Positions 9,298 to 18,567 of a DNA stretch of 64,000 bases are shown piece by piece. Both the position numbers and the translations under genes were made by a program. The stretch spans positions 62,001 to 126,000 of the forward strand of contig NZ_BAAAZE010000003.1 of assembly GCF_039536745.1 (NCBI RefSeq). The letters are read 5' to 3'. The notes beneath the pieces are model-generated. The model was given only the letters and a program-made list of their open reading frames with translations. It was not told where the DNA came from and did no database searches. Origin of the DNA: Actimicrobium antarcticum. GTDB lineage: Bacteria; Pseudomonadota; Gammaproteobacteria; Burkholderiales; Burkholderiaceae_D. Position 1 is the first letter of the stretch. Every line of letters begins with the position of its first letter.

Positions 9298-10425
9298 TCA
9301 GGTGCCGCGTGCACGCCCGGCGTGAAATTGCGCAACGAAGGCCTGAAAGGTGCCCGCGTCGATCGCATCGCGCATGTACTGCATCAGTTGCAGGTAGTAG
9401 TGCAGGTTGTGGACCGTGTTCATCCGCGCACCGAGGATTTCGCCGGTGCGCTGCAGGTGATGCAGGTAAGCGCGCGAGAAATTGCGGCAGGCGTAGCAGC
9501 TGCAGGTCTCGTCCAGCGGACGGGTATCGTCCTTGTGCTTGGCGTTGCGGATCTTGATGTCGCCGAAGCGCGTGAACAGCCAGCCATTGCGCGCATTGCG
9601 GGTAGGCATGACGCAATCGAACATGTCGATGCCGTTGGCCACGCCGGCGACCAGGTCTTCCGGCGTGCCGACGCCCATCAGGTAATGCGGCTTGTTGGCC
9701 GGCAGTTTCGGGCCAACGTGTGCCAGTACCCGCATCATGTCTTCCTTCGGCTCACCCACCGACAGGCCGCCGATGGCGATGCCGCCAAAATCGATTTCAT
9801 TGAGACCGGCCAGCGACTCGTCACGCAGGTGCTCGAACATGCCGCCCTGAACGATGCCGAACAGCGCGTTGGGGTTCTCGCCGTCGACGAATTCATTGTG
9901 CGAACGCCTGGCCCAGCGCAGCGACATGCGCATCGACGCTGCCGCTTCCGCATCGGTAGCCGGACGACCGTCGATTTCGTAAGGCGTGCATTCGTCGAAC
10001 TGCATGACGATGTCCGAATTCAGGGCGCGCTGGATCTGCATCGAGATTTCCGGCGACAGGAACAATTTATCGCCATTGATCGGCGACGAGAATTTGACGC
10101 CCTCTTCGCTGATCTTGCGCATCGCGCCCAGTGAGAAGACCTGGAAACCGCCGGAGTCGGTCAGGATGGGTTTGTCCCAGCCCATGAACTTGTGCAGCCC
10201 GCCAAACTTGGCGATGACCTCGATACCGGGACGCAGCCACAGGTGGAAGGTATTGCCGAGGATAACCTGGGCATTGATCTCCAGCAGCTCCAGCGGCGAC
10301 ATCGCCTTGACCGAGCCGTAGGTACCGACCGGCATGAATATCGGGGTTTCGATCACGCCATGGTTGAGCGTGATCTGGCCGCGTCGTGCATGGCCATCGG
10401 TTTTCAGGAGTTTGAAATCAATCAT
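9298..10425 (-). CDS. tgt: Queuine tRNA-ribosyltransferase
   Basis: 375 residues, normal length. Replaces G34 by preQ1 in GUN-anticodon tRNAs. Visible motifs: ILTDSGGFQVFSLG with the base-contacting Asp, the LMGVGTPEDLV and DMFDCVMPTRNAR catalytic region, and the zinc site CSCYAC followed by HHL near residues 300-330. Start ATG 10425 (MIDFKLL) overlaps the queA 3' end by 8 bp, so queA and tgt are coupled. Confidence 0.97.
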   Translation of the reverse strand: MIDFKLLKTDGHARRGQITLNHGVIETPIFMPVGTYGSVKAMSPLELLEINAQVILGNTFHLWLRPGIEVIAKFGGLHKFMGWDKPILTDSGGFQVFSLGAMRKISEEGVKFSSPINGDKLFLSPEISMQIQRALNSDIVMQFDECTPYEIDGRPATDAEAAASMRMSLRWARRSHNEFVDGENPNALFGIVQGGMFEHLRDESLAGLNEIDFGGIAIGGLSVGEPKEDMMRVLAHVGPKLPANKPHYLMGVGTPEDLVAGVANGIDMFDCVMPTRNARNGWLFTRFGDIKIRNAKHKDDTRPLDETCSCYACRNFSRAYLHHLQRTGEILGARMNTVHNLHYYLQLMQYMRDAIDAGTFQAFVAQFHAGRARGT

Positions 10426-11443
10426 GATCGGTACAGGTAAGGAACATCGCGTCGCCGTAACTGAAGAACCGGTACTGCTGCGCAATCGCGTGGGCATACG
10501 CAGCACGAATCGCCGCATAACCGGCGAAGGCAGAGACCAGCATCAGCAGGGTCGACTTGGGTAAATGGAAATTGGTGATCAGTCGCGTGACGGTCTTGAA
10601 GCGATAGCCGGGCGTGATGAACAGGCGGGTATCGGCACTGCCGGCGACCAGTTCGCCCGATTGCGAGGCGGACTCCAGTGCCCGCATGCTGGTGGTACCA
10701 ACGGCGACCACGTCGCGTCCGGCGGCACGGGTTTCGCGCACCGCATCGACGGTCGCCGCCGGCAGCGTGTACCACTCGCTGTGCATCGCGTGTTCGGCCA
10801 GCACTTCGGTGCGTACCGGCTGGAAGGTGCCGGCACCGACATGCAGCGTGACGAAGGCAAAACGGATACCGCGTGCGCTCAGCTGATCCAGCAGCGCCTG
10901 ATCGAAATGCAGTCCGGCAGTGGGCGCGGCGACAGCGCCGGGTTCGCGCGCATAGACGGTCTGGTAGCGGGTTTCGTCGAAGGCATCGGCGGCATGGTCG
11001 ATGTACGGCGGCAGCGGCAGGCGGCCGTAGGTCTCGATCAGTTCGAACACATCGCTCGGAAACGTCAGCGTAAAAAATTCGCCGGCACGCGGGCCGACCG
11101 TGACATCGAATGCATCGGCAAGCCGCACCACACTGCCGGCCACTGGCGACTTCGACGAGCGGATTTGCGCATGGACAGTGTGTGCATCAAGCACGCGTTC
11201 GATCAGCACCTCGACTTTGCCGCCGCTGTGCTTGTGCCCGAAAAAGCGTGCCTTCAGCACGCGCGTGTCATTGAACACCAGCAGGTCGCCGGGTGTGAGA
11301 AGGTCAATCAGGTCGGTAAAATGACGGTCCACCAGAGCGTCGCCATCAAGATGCAAAAGACGTGAGGCACTGCGCTGGACCAGCGGATGCTGCGCGATCA
11401 GGGCTTGCGGAAGATCAAAATCAAAATCGGAAAGTGAATACAT
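10418..11443 (-). CDS. queA: tRNA preQ1(34) S-adenosylmethionine ribosyltransferase-isomerase
   Basis: 341 residues beginning MYSLSDFDFDLPQALIAQHP, a typical QueA start. Adds the epoxycyclopentane ring from the ribosyl part of SAM to preQ1 in tRNA. Conserved segments include LLVFNDTRVLKAR, PLPPYI, PTAGLHF and HVGAGTFQPV. First gene of the queA-tgt-yajC-secDF operon and divergent from recG, with the promoters within about 100 bp (11444-11546). Confidence 0.97.
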   Translation of the reverse strand: MYSLSDFDFDLPQALIAQHPLVQRSASRLLHLDGDALVDRHFTDLIDLLTPGDLLVFNDTRVLKARFFGHKHSGGKVEVLIERVLDAHTVHAQIRSSKSPVAGSVVRLADAFDVTVGPRAGEFFTLTFPSDVFELIETYGRLPLPPYIDHAADAFDETRYQTVYAREPGAVAAPTAGLHFDQALLDQLSARGIRFAFVTLHVGAGTFQPVRTEVLAEHAMHSEWYTLPAATVDAVRETRAAGRDVVAVGTTSMRALESASQSGELVAGSADTRLFITPGYRFKTVTRLITNFHLPKSTLLMLVSAFAGYAAIRAAYAHAIAQQYRFFSYGDAMFLTCTDHD

Positions 11444-11546
11444 GCGTGGAAGTGGTTTCGAATCGGGTCGGGAACTGCTAAGGTTGCGGAGATTTCCTGC
11501 GATCACCGCAGGCGAGCAACCCGCCATTTTACGCTGAGCCGACTCT

Positions 11547-13670
11547 TTGACGCCTGATCTACCTGCTCCATTGCAAAAGCCTGCCGCAACCACCGTTGCC
11601 AGCCGCGCTGCCGCCAAAACGCCTGCCAAAAAAATCGAAGACAAACTGGCACGACTTGGACTGCGCACCGACATGGATCTGGTGCTGCACCTGCCGATGC
11701 GCTACGAAGACGAAACCTTTGTCGTGCCGATCCGCGATGCCTCGTTCATGGGCGGCCAGTCGGTCCAGATCGAAGGACTGGTCACCGCCTGTGAAGTGCA
11801 ATACAAACCGCGCCGCCAGCTCGTTGTCACCCTGGCCGATGACACCGGTCAGGCCACCCTGCGCTTCCTGAATTTTTATGGCAGCCAGTTAAAGCAGATG
11901 GCCGAGGGCAACCGGGTCCGCGCACGCGGGGAATTGCGGCATGGATTTTTCGGACCGGAGATGGTCCACCCGATTTACAAGATGGTACTGGAAGGTGCGC
12001 CCTTGCCGGTCGCGCTGACGCCGGTGTATCCCAGCGGCGAAGGCTTGCCGCAAACGTATTTGCGCAAGGCGATTGCCAGTGCGCTGGGGCGACTCGCCTG
12101 GCGCGATACCTTGTCGCCGGCATTGCGGGACACGTATTCCCTGATGCCGTTTGAAGACGCCGTCCGCCTGCTGCACAACCCGCCGCCGGAGACCGACGAA
12201 GGCGCCCTCGCCGACCGCTCGCATCCGGCCTGGGTGCGCATGAAATTCGATGAGTTGCTGGCCCAGCAGTTATCCTTGAAACGCGCGCAAGTGGCACGCC
12301 GCGCCAAGGGTGCCGCGGCGTTGCCGGTGATCGGTGCGTTGTCGCAGGCGTTCCAGCAAGGCCTGCCGTTTGCGCTGACCGGCGCGCAGCAACGCGTGCT
12401 GGATGAGGTGCGGCGTGACTTGCTGGCCGGCTTTCCGATGCAGCGCCTGCTGCAAGGTGACGTCGGCAGCGGCAAGACCGTGGTCGCGGCACTGGCGGCA
12501 GCGCAGGCCATCGACAGCGGTTTCCAGGCAGTGCTGATGGCGCCGACCGAAATCCTGGCCGACCAGCATTTCCGCAAGATCGCGGGCTGGATGGAACCGC
12601 TCGGCATCGAGGTCGTGTGGCTGACTGGCAGTCTGAAGAAAAAAGACAAGCTCGACGCCAAGCAGCGCATCGAATCCGGTGCGGCACAACTGATCATCGG
12701 CACCCACGCGCTGATTCAGGACGATGTCGTGTTTGCCAGACTCGGGCTGGTGATCGTCGACGAGCAGCACCGCTTCGGCGTCGGTCAACGCCTGACGCTG
12801 CGCAACAAGGGACTCGGATTGAGCGATGGCATCGACCCGACGCAGATCGTGCCGCATCAACTGATGATGTCAGCCACGCCGATTCCGCGCACGCTGGCGA
12901 TGACCTATTACGCCGACCTCGAAGTCTCGGTGATCGACGAACTGCCGCCGGGCCGCACACCGATCGTGACCCGCGTGATCGACCAGAACCGCCGCGACGA
13001 AGTCATCGGGCGGGTCCATGCCGCGACGCTGGAAGGACGCCAGGCCTACTGGGTCTGCCCGCTGATCGAAGAATCCGAAGCACTGCAATTGCAGACCGCC
13101 ACCGACACCCACGCCACCCTCTCGGCCGCCCTGCCCGACTTGCAGGTCGGCCTGGTCCACGGTCGCCTCAAACCACAGGAAAAACAGGCCGTGATGGACG
13201 CCTTCACCCGCGCCGAGATCCAGGTGCTGGTTGCCACCACCGTCATCGAAGTCGGGGTCGATGTGCCGAATGCGTCGCTGATGGTGATCGAACATGCGGA
13301 GCGTTTCGGGCTGTCGCAGCTGCACCAGCTGCGCGGCCGGGTCGGACGCGGCAGTGCTGCCAGCGTCTGCCTGCTGCTATACCAGAGCCCGCTCGGCCAG
13401 ATCGCCAAACAGCGCCTGGCCATCATGCGCGAAACCACCGACGGTTTTGAAATCGCTCGCCGGGATTTACAGATTCGCGGGCCGGGCGAGTTTCTGGGGG
13501 CGCGGCAATCTGGGCAGGCGATGCTGCGGTTTGCGGATCTGGAGACGGATCAGTGGCTGGTGGAGCAGGCGCGGACGGTGGCGCTGGCGTTGCTGCGGGA
13601 TGATGCGGTGACGGTGGAGATGCATCTGGCGCGGTGGTTGGGGGCGAAGGAGGAATTTTTGAAAGTGTAG
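11547..13670 (+). CDS. recG: ATP-dependent DNA helicase RecG
   Basis: 707 residues. N-terminal wedge/OB domain (about 30-250) that grips branched DNA, then superfamily 2 helicase motifs: Walker A GDVGSGKTVVAAL, DEQHRFGVGQR, MSATPIPRTLAM, and motif VI QLRGRVGRG. RecG remodels stalled replication forks and Holliday junctions. The frame opens at 11538 and the only reasonable start is TTG 11547; the next ATG is internal (about residue 42, after conserved sequence begins). An alternative non-ATG start cannot be excluded. Confidence 0.95.
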   Translation: MTPDLPAPLQKPAATTVASRAAAKTPAKKIEDKLARLGLRTDMDLVLHLPMRYEDETFVVPIRDASFMGGQSVQIEGLVTACEVQYKPRRQLVVTLADDTGQATLRFLNFYGSQLKQMAEGNRVRARGELRHGFFGPEMVHPIYKMVLEGAPLPVALTPVYPSGEGLPQTYLRKAIASALGRLAWRDTLSPALRDTYSLMPFEDAVRLLHNPPPETDEGALADRSHPAWVRMKFDELLAQQLSLKRAQVARRAKGAAALPVIGALSQAFQQGLPFALTGAQQRVLDEVRRDLLAGFPMQRLLQGDVGSGKTVVAALAAAQAIDSGFQAVLMAPTEILADQHFRKIAGWMEPLGIEVVWLTGSLKKKDKLDAKQRIESGAAQLIIGTHALIQDDVVFARLGLVIVDEQHRFGVGQRLTLRNKGLGLSDGIDPTQIVPHQLMMSATPIPRTLAMTYYADLEVSVIDELPPGRTPIVTRVIDQNRRDEVIGRVHAATLEGRQAYWVCPLIEESEALQLQTATDTHATLSAALPDLQVGLVHGRLKPQEKQAVMDAFTRAEIQVLVATTVIEVGVDVPNASLMVIEHAERFGLSQLHQLRGRVGRGSAASVCLLLYQSPLGQIAKQRLAIMRETTDGFEIARRDLQIRGPGEFLGARQSGQAMLRFADLETDQWLVEQARTVALALLRDDAVTVEMHLARWLGAKEEFLKV

Positions 13671-13720
13671 TGGCGGGGAGATGTGAGAGACTGTTGCGCG
13701 GATGCTGTGGCGCGAACCAG

Positions 13721-14107
13721 GTGTCGTAGGTTGGGCTGCGAAGCCCAACGTGCGTTGAGCTTCCTGTGCGGTTGGAGGTGCGCCGTCTGCGTTCTGCGGT
13801 AACTAAAACGGGTTGTGCTCCGATGAGGCAAGCCGGGTGCGGCCCGGCAGTGTCGTAGGTTGGGCTGCGAAGCCCAACGTGCGTCAAGCTGCCTGTGCGG
13901 TTGGAGGTGCACCGTCTGCGTTCTGCGGTAGCTAAAACGGGTTGCGCTCCGTTGAGGCAAGCCGGGTGCGGCCCGGCAGTGTCGTAGGTTGGGCTGCGAA
14001 GCCCAACGTGCGTCAAGCTTCCTGCGCGGTTGGAGGTGCGCCGTCTGCGTTCTGCGGTAGCTAAAACGGTTGCGCTCCGTGGAGCCAAGCCGGGTGCGGC
14101 CCGGCAG
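13721..14107. repeat. Three tandem 129-bp copies of a hairpin module at the left edge of palindrome E1
   Basis: Units start at 13721, 13850 and 13979 with an exact 129-bp period. Each opens with GTGTCGTAGGTTGGGCTGCG; the embedded stem GTTGGGCT / AGCCCAAC is 8 bp. Each continues through a GC-rich stretch to AGCTAAAACGGGTTG and CAAGCCGGGTGCGGCCCGGCA. The third copy runs without a break into the palindromic element. Copies differ at only a few bases, so the duplication is recent. Open frames here are by-products of the repeat. Confidence 0.9.
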
Positions 14108-14806
14108 CCGCTCACTTTTTTTGCTTCGCCAAATAAAGTAAGCAAAAAAAGGCGACCGCTAGACCGCTGCCCTGCGGGTTCCCAAATACCGCGCCCGGTC
14201 AGGGGGAGACCCGCAAACTCGCTGCGCTCAGACAGTGCGGGCCTCTGATCCCCTGCCCGGACACGGTATTTGGCAGCGGCCTTTTATGCGGAATTCAAGG
14301 TCAAGACCAAGCCCAGCCTTGGTATTTGAATGATGGTCTTGCTCGCTTTGCGCGAGGAGGACTGCTGGTAAAAGCTTTGTAGGTTTTGGTTTTGGTTTTG
14401 AACTTGATATTGGCGAGCAAGCGTTCTCGCGCAAAGCGAGCCTGACCATCAACTAATTACCAAGGCTGGGCTTGGTCTTGACCTTGAATTCCGCGTAAAA
14501 AGGCCGCTGCCAAAAACGGGGTACGGCAAGAGGATAAGAGGCCCGCACTGTCTGAGGTGTAGCAGGGGTTTCGGATCGCATGCGATCCGCCTGCGGAACG
14601 GGATCCGCTTGCAAGCGGATCTGCGCCCTGCAAGGGCAGCGAGTTTGCGGGCCTCCCTCTTGACGTATCCCGTTTTTGGGAACCCGAAGGGCAGCGGTCT
14701 TGCGGTCGCCTTTTTCTTGGTTACTGCTTTTTGGCGAAGCAAAAAGAAGTGACCGGCTGCCGGGCCGCCCCCGGCTTGCATCAACGGAGCGCAACCCGTT
14801 TTAGCT
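14059..14806. repeat. Long palindromic repeat element, copy E1 (alpha-left/beta-right)
   Basis: 748-bp imperfect palindrome bounded by AGCTAAAACG and CGTTTTAGCT. The left (alpha) arm contains GCTTCGCCAAATAAAGTAAG; the right (beta) arm contains the inverted equivalent CTTTTTGGCGAAGCAAAAAG. Each arm carries a nested hairpin (ACCGCGCCCGGTCAGGGG versus GTACGGCAAGAGG types) and an AAGGTCAAGACCAAGCCCAG / CTGGGCTTGGTCTTGACCTT pair nearer the centre. The core (about 14377-14420) is TTTTGGTTTTGG and lacks the GACGTTGATTTT repeats of copy E3. The beta hairpin loop carries an 80-bp insertion. It lies between recG and oxyR, both on the plus strand. Confidence 0.9.
14556..14635. repeat. 80-bp insertion with two perfect palindromes in the E1 beta arm
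   Basis: Where E2 and E3 read CTGAGCGCAGCGAG, E1 has about 80 extra bases between CTGA and GCAGCGAG. Inside are two perfect palindromes: GGATCGCATGCGATCC at 14573-14588 and GATCCGCTTGCAAGCGGATC at 14602-14621. It therefore looks like a small hairpin element that landed in the loop of a larger one. Confidence 0.75.
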
Positions 14807-14847
14807 ACCGACGACCGCACGCCGTGGCGACCTACAAGGCAGCTTGA

Positions 14848-15046
14848 CGCATGTTGGGCTTCGCAGCCCAACCTACAAAACTGCTTTTTGGCGAAGCAAA
14901 AAAAGTGAGCGGCTGCCGGGCCGCACCCGGCTTGCATCAACGGAGCGCACCCCGTTTTAGCTACCGCAGAAGGCAGACGGCAGCCGGCGGACGGCCAACC
15001 GCCAAGGAAACTTGACGCATGTTGGGCTTCGCAGCCCAACCTACAA
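14848..15046. repeat. Duplicated terminal hairpin module at the right edge of E1
   Basis: Two inverted copies of the terminal module lie to the right of E1 (GTTGGGCTTCGCAGCCCAAC at 14853 and 15021, 168 bp apart). The stretch between them repeats the outer beta-arm sequence (GCTTTTTGGCGAAGC, GCTGCCGGGCCGC, CGTTTTAGCTACCG). The last copy ends at 15046, only 60 bp before the oxyR start codon, so the element edge is part of the oxyR upstream region. Confidence 0.8.
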
Positions 15047-15106
15047 CCCGTGCAGCACGATCACATGCAACCGATAACCCTCCGCGACGAGAATAAACCC
15101 GACCCT

Positions 15107-16054
15107 ATGACCCTCACCGAACTCAAATACATCGTCGCCGTATCCCGCCAAAAGCACTTCGGCCACGCCGCCGAAGCCTGCTTCGTGGCCCAACCCACGC
15201 TCTCGGTCGCCATCAAGAAGCTCGAAGACGAGCTCGGCGTGATCATCTTCGAGCGCGGCGGCAGCGAGATTTCCATGACGCCACTAGGCGCACAAATTTG
15301 CGCACAAGCAGAGCACGTGCTGGAACAAACCGCCGCCATCAAGGAAATCGCCAAGCAGAACAAGGACCCGCTAGCTGGTCCGTTCCGGCTCGGGATCATC
15401 TACACGATCGCGCCGTATCTGTTGCCATCACTGGTACGCACCATGATCGAAACCGTGCCGCAGATGCCGCTGATCCTGCAGGAGCAGTTCACGGTGCGCC
15501 TGCTGGAAATGATCCGTCAGGGCGAACTCGATGCGGCGATCATTGCGCTGCCATTCAACGAGAGCGGCCTGACCGTGCAACCGCTGTACGACGAACCGTT
15601 CGTGGTGGCACTGCCAGCCCATCATCCGTGGGCCGAACGCAGCGCCATTTCAGCCGAAGAGCTGAAGACCGAGAACATGCTGCTGCTCGGTAGCGGCCAT
15701 TGCTTTCGCGATCAGGTGCTGGAAGTCTGTCCCGAGATGGCGCGCTTTTCGACCGGCAGCGATGGCATTGCCCGCACCTTCGAAGGCTCGTCGCTCGAAA
15801 CCATCCGCCACATGGTCGCCTCGGGGATCGGCATCACAGTCTTGCCGAAAGCGTCGGTACCCGACATGCAGGCCGCCGATGGCATGCTGCGCTATGTGCC
15901 GCTGGCCCCTCCGGTGCCGTCGCGCCGGGTCGTGATCGCCTGGCGCAAGAGCTTCACGCGACCTGCCGCCATCGAGGCCATCTGCGCCGCCGTGTTGCGC
16001 TGCGACTTGCATGGCGTGACGATGCTGCCCAACGAGCCCACTACCGAAAGCTGA
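15107..16054 (+). CDS. oxyR: Hydrogen peroxide-sensing LysR-type regulator OxyR
   Basis: 315 residues from ATG 15107 (MTLTELKYIVAVSRQKHFGH). With this start the redox cysteines fall exactly at C199 and C208 (GHCFRDQVLEVC), as in E. coli OxyR, which settles the start over longer frames at 15050 or 15065. N-terminal winged helix-turn-helix (about 5-60, FVAQPTLSVAIKKLEDELG), C-terminal ligand/redox domain. Peroxide drives the C199-C208 disulfide and activates catalase and peroxiredoxin genes. No strong Shine-Dalgarno is visible. The gene is followed directly by ubiA; a repeat edge lies just upstream. Confidence 0.95.
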   Translation: MTLTELKYIVAVSRQKHFGHAAEACFVAQPTLSVAIKKLEDELGVIIFERGGSEISMTPLGAQICAQAEHVLEQTAAIKEIAKQNKDPLAGPFRLGIIYTIAPYLLPSLVRTMIETVPQMPLILQEQFTVRLLEMIRQGELDAAIIALPFNESGLTVQPLYDEPFVVALPAHHPWAERSAISAEELKTENMLLLGSGHCFRDQVLEVCPEMARFSTGSDGIARTFEGSSLETIRHMVASGIGITVLPKASVPDMQAADGMLRYVPLAPPVPSRRVVIAWRKSFTRPAAIEAICAAVLRCDLHGVTMLPNEPTTES

Positions 16055-16057
16055 ACC

Positions 16058-16912
16058 GTGAACCGATTGACGCTGTACGTTCGCCTGGTCCGGCTCGACA
16101 AGCCGATCGGCATTCTGCTGTTGCTATGGCCGACGCTGGCGGCGTTGTGGCTCGCATCGGAAGGCACACCGGACTGGTCGCTGGTGCTGATCTTTACGCT
16201 CGGTACCGTGCTGATGCGCTCGGCCGGTTGCGCAATCAATGACTATGCCGATCGCGATATCGACAAGCACGTCAAGCGCACCGCGCAGCGACCGATCACC
16301 AGCGGCCAGATCACACCGCGCGAAGCGCTGGTGGTCGCGGCCGTGCTGGCGCTGCTGTCCTTCGCCTTGATCCTGCCGTTGAATGCGCTGACCCGACAGC
16401 TCTCGATCGCCGCCGTGCTGATCGCCGGCAGCTATCCGTACTTCAAGCGCTTCTTTGCGATTCCGCAGGCGTATCTGGGGATTGCATTCGGTTTCGGGAT
16501 TCCGATGGCGTATGCGGCCACCCTCAATACCGTGCCGACGGAAGCCTGGGTGCTGCTGATCGGGAATGTGTTCTGGGCGGTGGCGTACGACACCGAATAT
16601 GCGATGGTCGACCGCGATGATGATCTGAAAATTGGTATCCGCACCTCGGCGATTACCTTCGGGCACTTCGATGTCGCAGCGGTCATGTTGTGCTACGCGG
16701 TGAGCCTGTTGCTGTTTTTTGCGGTCGGCTGGCAGCACGGATTGCGCGGCTGGTTCAGCGCCGGCGTGCTGGTCGCAGCCGCATGCGCCGTGTATCACTA
16801 CACGCTGATCCGCGAGCGCGAGCGGATGCGCTGCTTTGCGGCATTTCGTCATAACAACTGGCTGGGCGCCGCGCTGTTTGCCGGACTGGCGCTGGATTAC
16901 CTGCTGGCGTGA
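16058..16912 (+). CDS. ubiA: 4-hydroxybenzoate octaprenyltransferase UbiA
   Basis: 284 residues, GTG start 4 bp after the oxyR stop. Integral membrane prenyltransferase of ubiquinone synthesis; attaches the octaprenyl chain to 4-hydroxybenzoate. The two Asp-rich motifs are visible: NDYADRDIDKHVKRTAQRP and the second DTEYAMVDRDDD. Eight to nine membrane helices. Its tight link to oxyR suggests co-transcription. Confidence 0.95.
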   Translation: MNRLTLYVRLVRLDKPIGILLLLWPTLAALWLASEGTPDWSLVLIFTLGTVLMRSAGCAINDYADRDIDKHVKRTAQRPITSGQITPREALVVAAVLALLSFALILPLNALTRQLSIAAVLIAGSYPYFKRFFAIPQAYLGIAFGFGIPMAYAATLNTVPTEAWVLLIGNVFWAVAYDTEYAMVDRDDDLKIGIRTSAITFGHFDVAAVMLCYAVSLLLFFAVGWQHGLRGWFSAGVLVAAACAVYHYTLIRERERMRCFAAFRHNNWLGAALFAGLALDYLLA

Positions 16913-16919
16913 TGCCTGA

Positions 16920-17744
16920 TCAGACTGCTCCCAGCTCCTCGCCCAAGGCCTTGCCACGCGCTGCCGCAGCGGTCATGCCGTCGATGATGGCCTGCTTGAC
17001 GCCATCGGCTTCCATGCTGGTCAGCGCGGCGTAAGTGGTGCCGCCCTTGGAGGTGACTTTTTCACGTAGCAGGCCGATCGGGTCGGGCGATTGCGCGGCC
17101 AGTTGCGTGGCACCTGCGAAGGTGGCCAGCGCCAGCGTCTTGCCCTGCTCGGCGGTCAGGCCGAGTTGTTCTGCGGCCTGCTGCATCGCTTCCAGAAAAT
17201 AAAACACGTATGCCGGTCCGCTGCCCGACACCGCAGTGACCGCATCGATCAATGCTTCGTCGTCGAGCCAGAGCGTGGCACCGACCGCCTTCAGGATCGC
17301 GTCGGCGGCGTCGCGCTGCTCGGGTGACACGCCCGCACTGGCCACCATCCCGGTAATGCCCCGGGCAATCAGCGCCGGGGTGTTGGGCATGCAGCGCACG
17401 ATGGCGCCGTGGCCGTTCAACCAACGCGACAGATCGGCCGAGCGGATACCGGCAGCGATCGAGATGACCAGCTGACCATTCAGGTGCGGCGCCAGCTGGG
17501 CTGCGACTTCCTTCATCTGCTGCGGCTTGACTGCCAGCAGGATCACGTTGCTGGCAGCCAGCCGGGCGTCGATCTGCGTGGCGGTGGTGACGCCGAATTG
17601 TTGCGCCAGTTGCTGTAGCGCGGCCGGGTTCGGGTCGACTACATGGATAGTGGCTGAAGCTGCAGCGCCTGCGGTCAATCCACCAATCAGGGCCATGGCC
17701 ATATTACCGCCACCAATAAAGCTCAGTCTAAGGTCATTCTGCAT
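16920..17744 (-). CDS. proC: Pyrroline-5-carboxylate reductase
   Basis: 274 residues. Last step of proline synthesis (NADPH-dependent reduction of P5C). Rossmann motif FIGGGNMAMALIGGL near the N terminus, and the C-terminal signature region VTSKGGTTYAALTSMEADGV. Start ATG 17744 (MQNDLRLSF) is preferred to 17759. Overlaps the yggS 3' end by 11 bp. Converges with ubiA with only 7 bp between the stops. Confidence 0.96.
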   Translation of the reverse strand: MQNDLRLSFIGGGNMAMALIGGLTAGAAASATIHVVDPNPAALQQLAQQFGVTTATQIDARLAASNVILLAVKPQQMKEVAAQLAPHLNGQLVISIAAGIRSADLSRWLNGHGAIVRCMPNTPALIARGITGMVASAGVSPEQRDAADAILKAVGATLWLDDEALIDAVTAVSGSGPAYVFYFLEAMQQAAEQLGLTAEQGKTLALATFAGATQLAAQSPDPIGLLREKVTSKGGTTYAALTSMEADGVKQAIIDGMTAAAARGKALGEELGAV

Positions 17745-18438
17745 AAGTTCTTGTTCCAAAAATGGCGGTGCCTACCCGCACGATGGTGGCGCCTTCGGCG
17801 ATCGCCGCCGGCAAATCGGACGACATGCCCATGGACAACGTATCGAGGTCCAGGCCAGCGGCACGGCATTGATCGAACAGGTCGTGCAACTGGCGAAATG
17901 CCAGGCGCTGCTCGGCGACCACGGAGGTCGGCTCCGGAATCGCCATCAAGCCGCGCAGGCGCAGCCGGGGCATCGCGGCGATGGCATGCGCTACGGCGAG
18001 CGCTTCGCTGGCCGGCACACCGCTCTTGCTGGCTTCGCCGCTGATATTGACTTGCAGGCAGATGTTGAGCGGGGGCAACTTCTCAGGACGCTGGTCGGAA
18101 AGACGACGGGCAATTTTTTCACGTTCGACCGAATGGACCCAATCGAAGGATTCGGCGATCGGCCGCGTCTTGTTGCTCTGGATCGGGCCGATGAAGTGCC
18201 ATTCGAGCGCCAGGTCGGGCCGGGTCGCGCGCACCACGGCGATCTTGTCGAGCGCTTCCTGCAGGTAGTTTTCACCGAAAGCGCGTTGCCCGGCAGCGGC
18301 GGCCTCCAGCACGGCAGAAACCGCGAAAGTCTTGGAGACAGCCAGCAGCGACACCGCGTGTGGCTGCCGCGACACGGCCTGCGCGGCAGCGTCGATCGCG
18401 CCATGCACGGCTTGCAAGTTGCGGGAAATTAAGGACAT
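17734..18438 (-). CDS. yggS: YggS-family pyridoxal phosphate homeostasis protein
   Basis: 234 residues, single alanine-racemase-like TIM barrel without the racemase C-terminal domain. The PLP lysine is in LLAVSKTF. Other conserved parts: GENYLQEALDKI, WHFIGPIQSNKTR and the SMGMSSDLPAAI phosphate site. It controls PLP levels and affects branched-chain amino acid metabolism. Sits directly before proC, the classic pairing. Divergent from pilT. Confidence 0.96.
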   Translation of the reverse strand: MSLISRNLQAVHGAIDAAAQAVSRQPHAVSLLAVSKTFAVSAVLEAAAAGQRAFGENYLQEALDKIAVVRATRPDLALEWHFIGPIQSNKTRPIAESFDWVHSVEREKIARRLSDQRPEKLPPLNICLQVNISGEASKSGVPASEALAVAHAIAAMPRLRLRGLMAIPEPTSVVAEQRLAFRQLHDLFDQCRAAGLDLDTLSMGMSSDLPAAIAEGATIVRVGTAIFGTRTYAE

Positions 18439-18462
18439 AATCAAAACTCTAAAAACGATGCC

Positions 18463-18481
18463 TTGCAGGAACGTTCTGCAA
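18463..18481. promoter_or_regulatory. Dyad in the yggS-pilT divergent promoter region
   Basis: TTGCAG and CTGCAA arms flank GAACGTT, whose AACGTT core is itself palindromic. It lies 25 bp before yggS and 86 bp before pilT, where a regulator site would be expected. The protein that might bind is unknown. Confidence 0.35.
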
Positions 18482-18567
18482 AAACCTGACCGACCTCACG
18501 CGCATCGTTGTCGACGCCACCTGCTCCCTTTTCCGGGTTGGCCAACCAGCAGGATCAAGGATTATAA

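Noticed and set aside
13721..14107. CRISPR array at the 129-bp repeats
   Set aside because: Units are directly adjacent without unique spacers and far too long for CRISPR repeats.
13423..15039. Frames with GCEAQHAS-type sequence around E1
   Set aside because: The same peptide recurs at every copy of the terminal hairpin repeat; it is a translation of the repeat, not a gene family.
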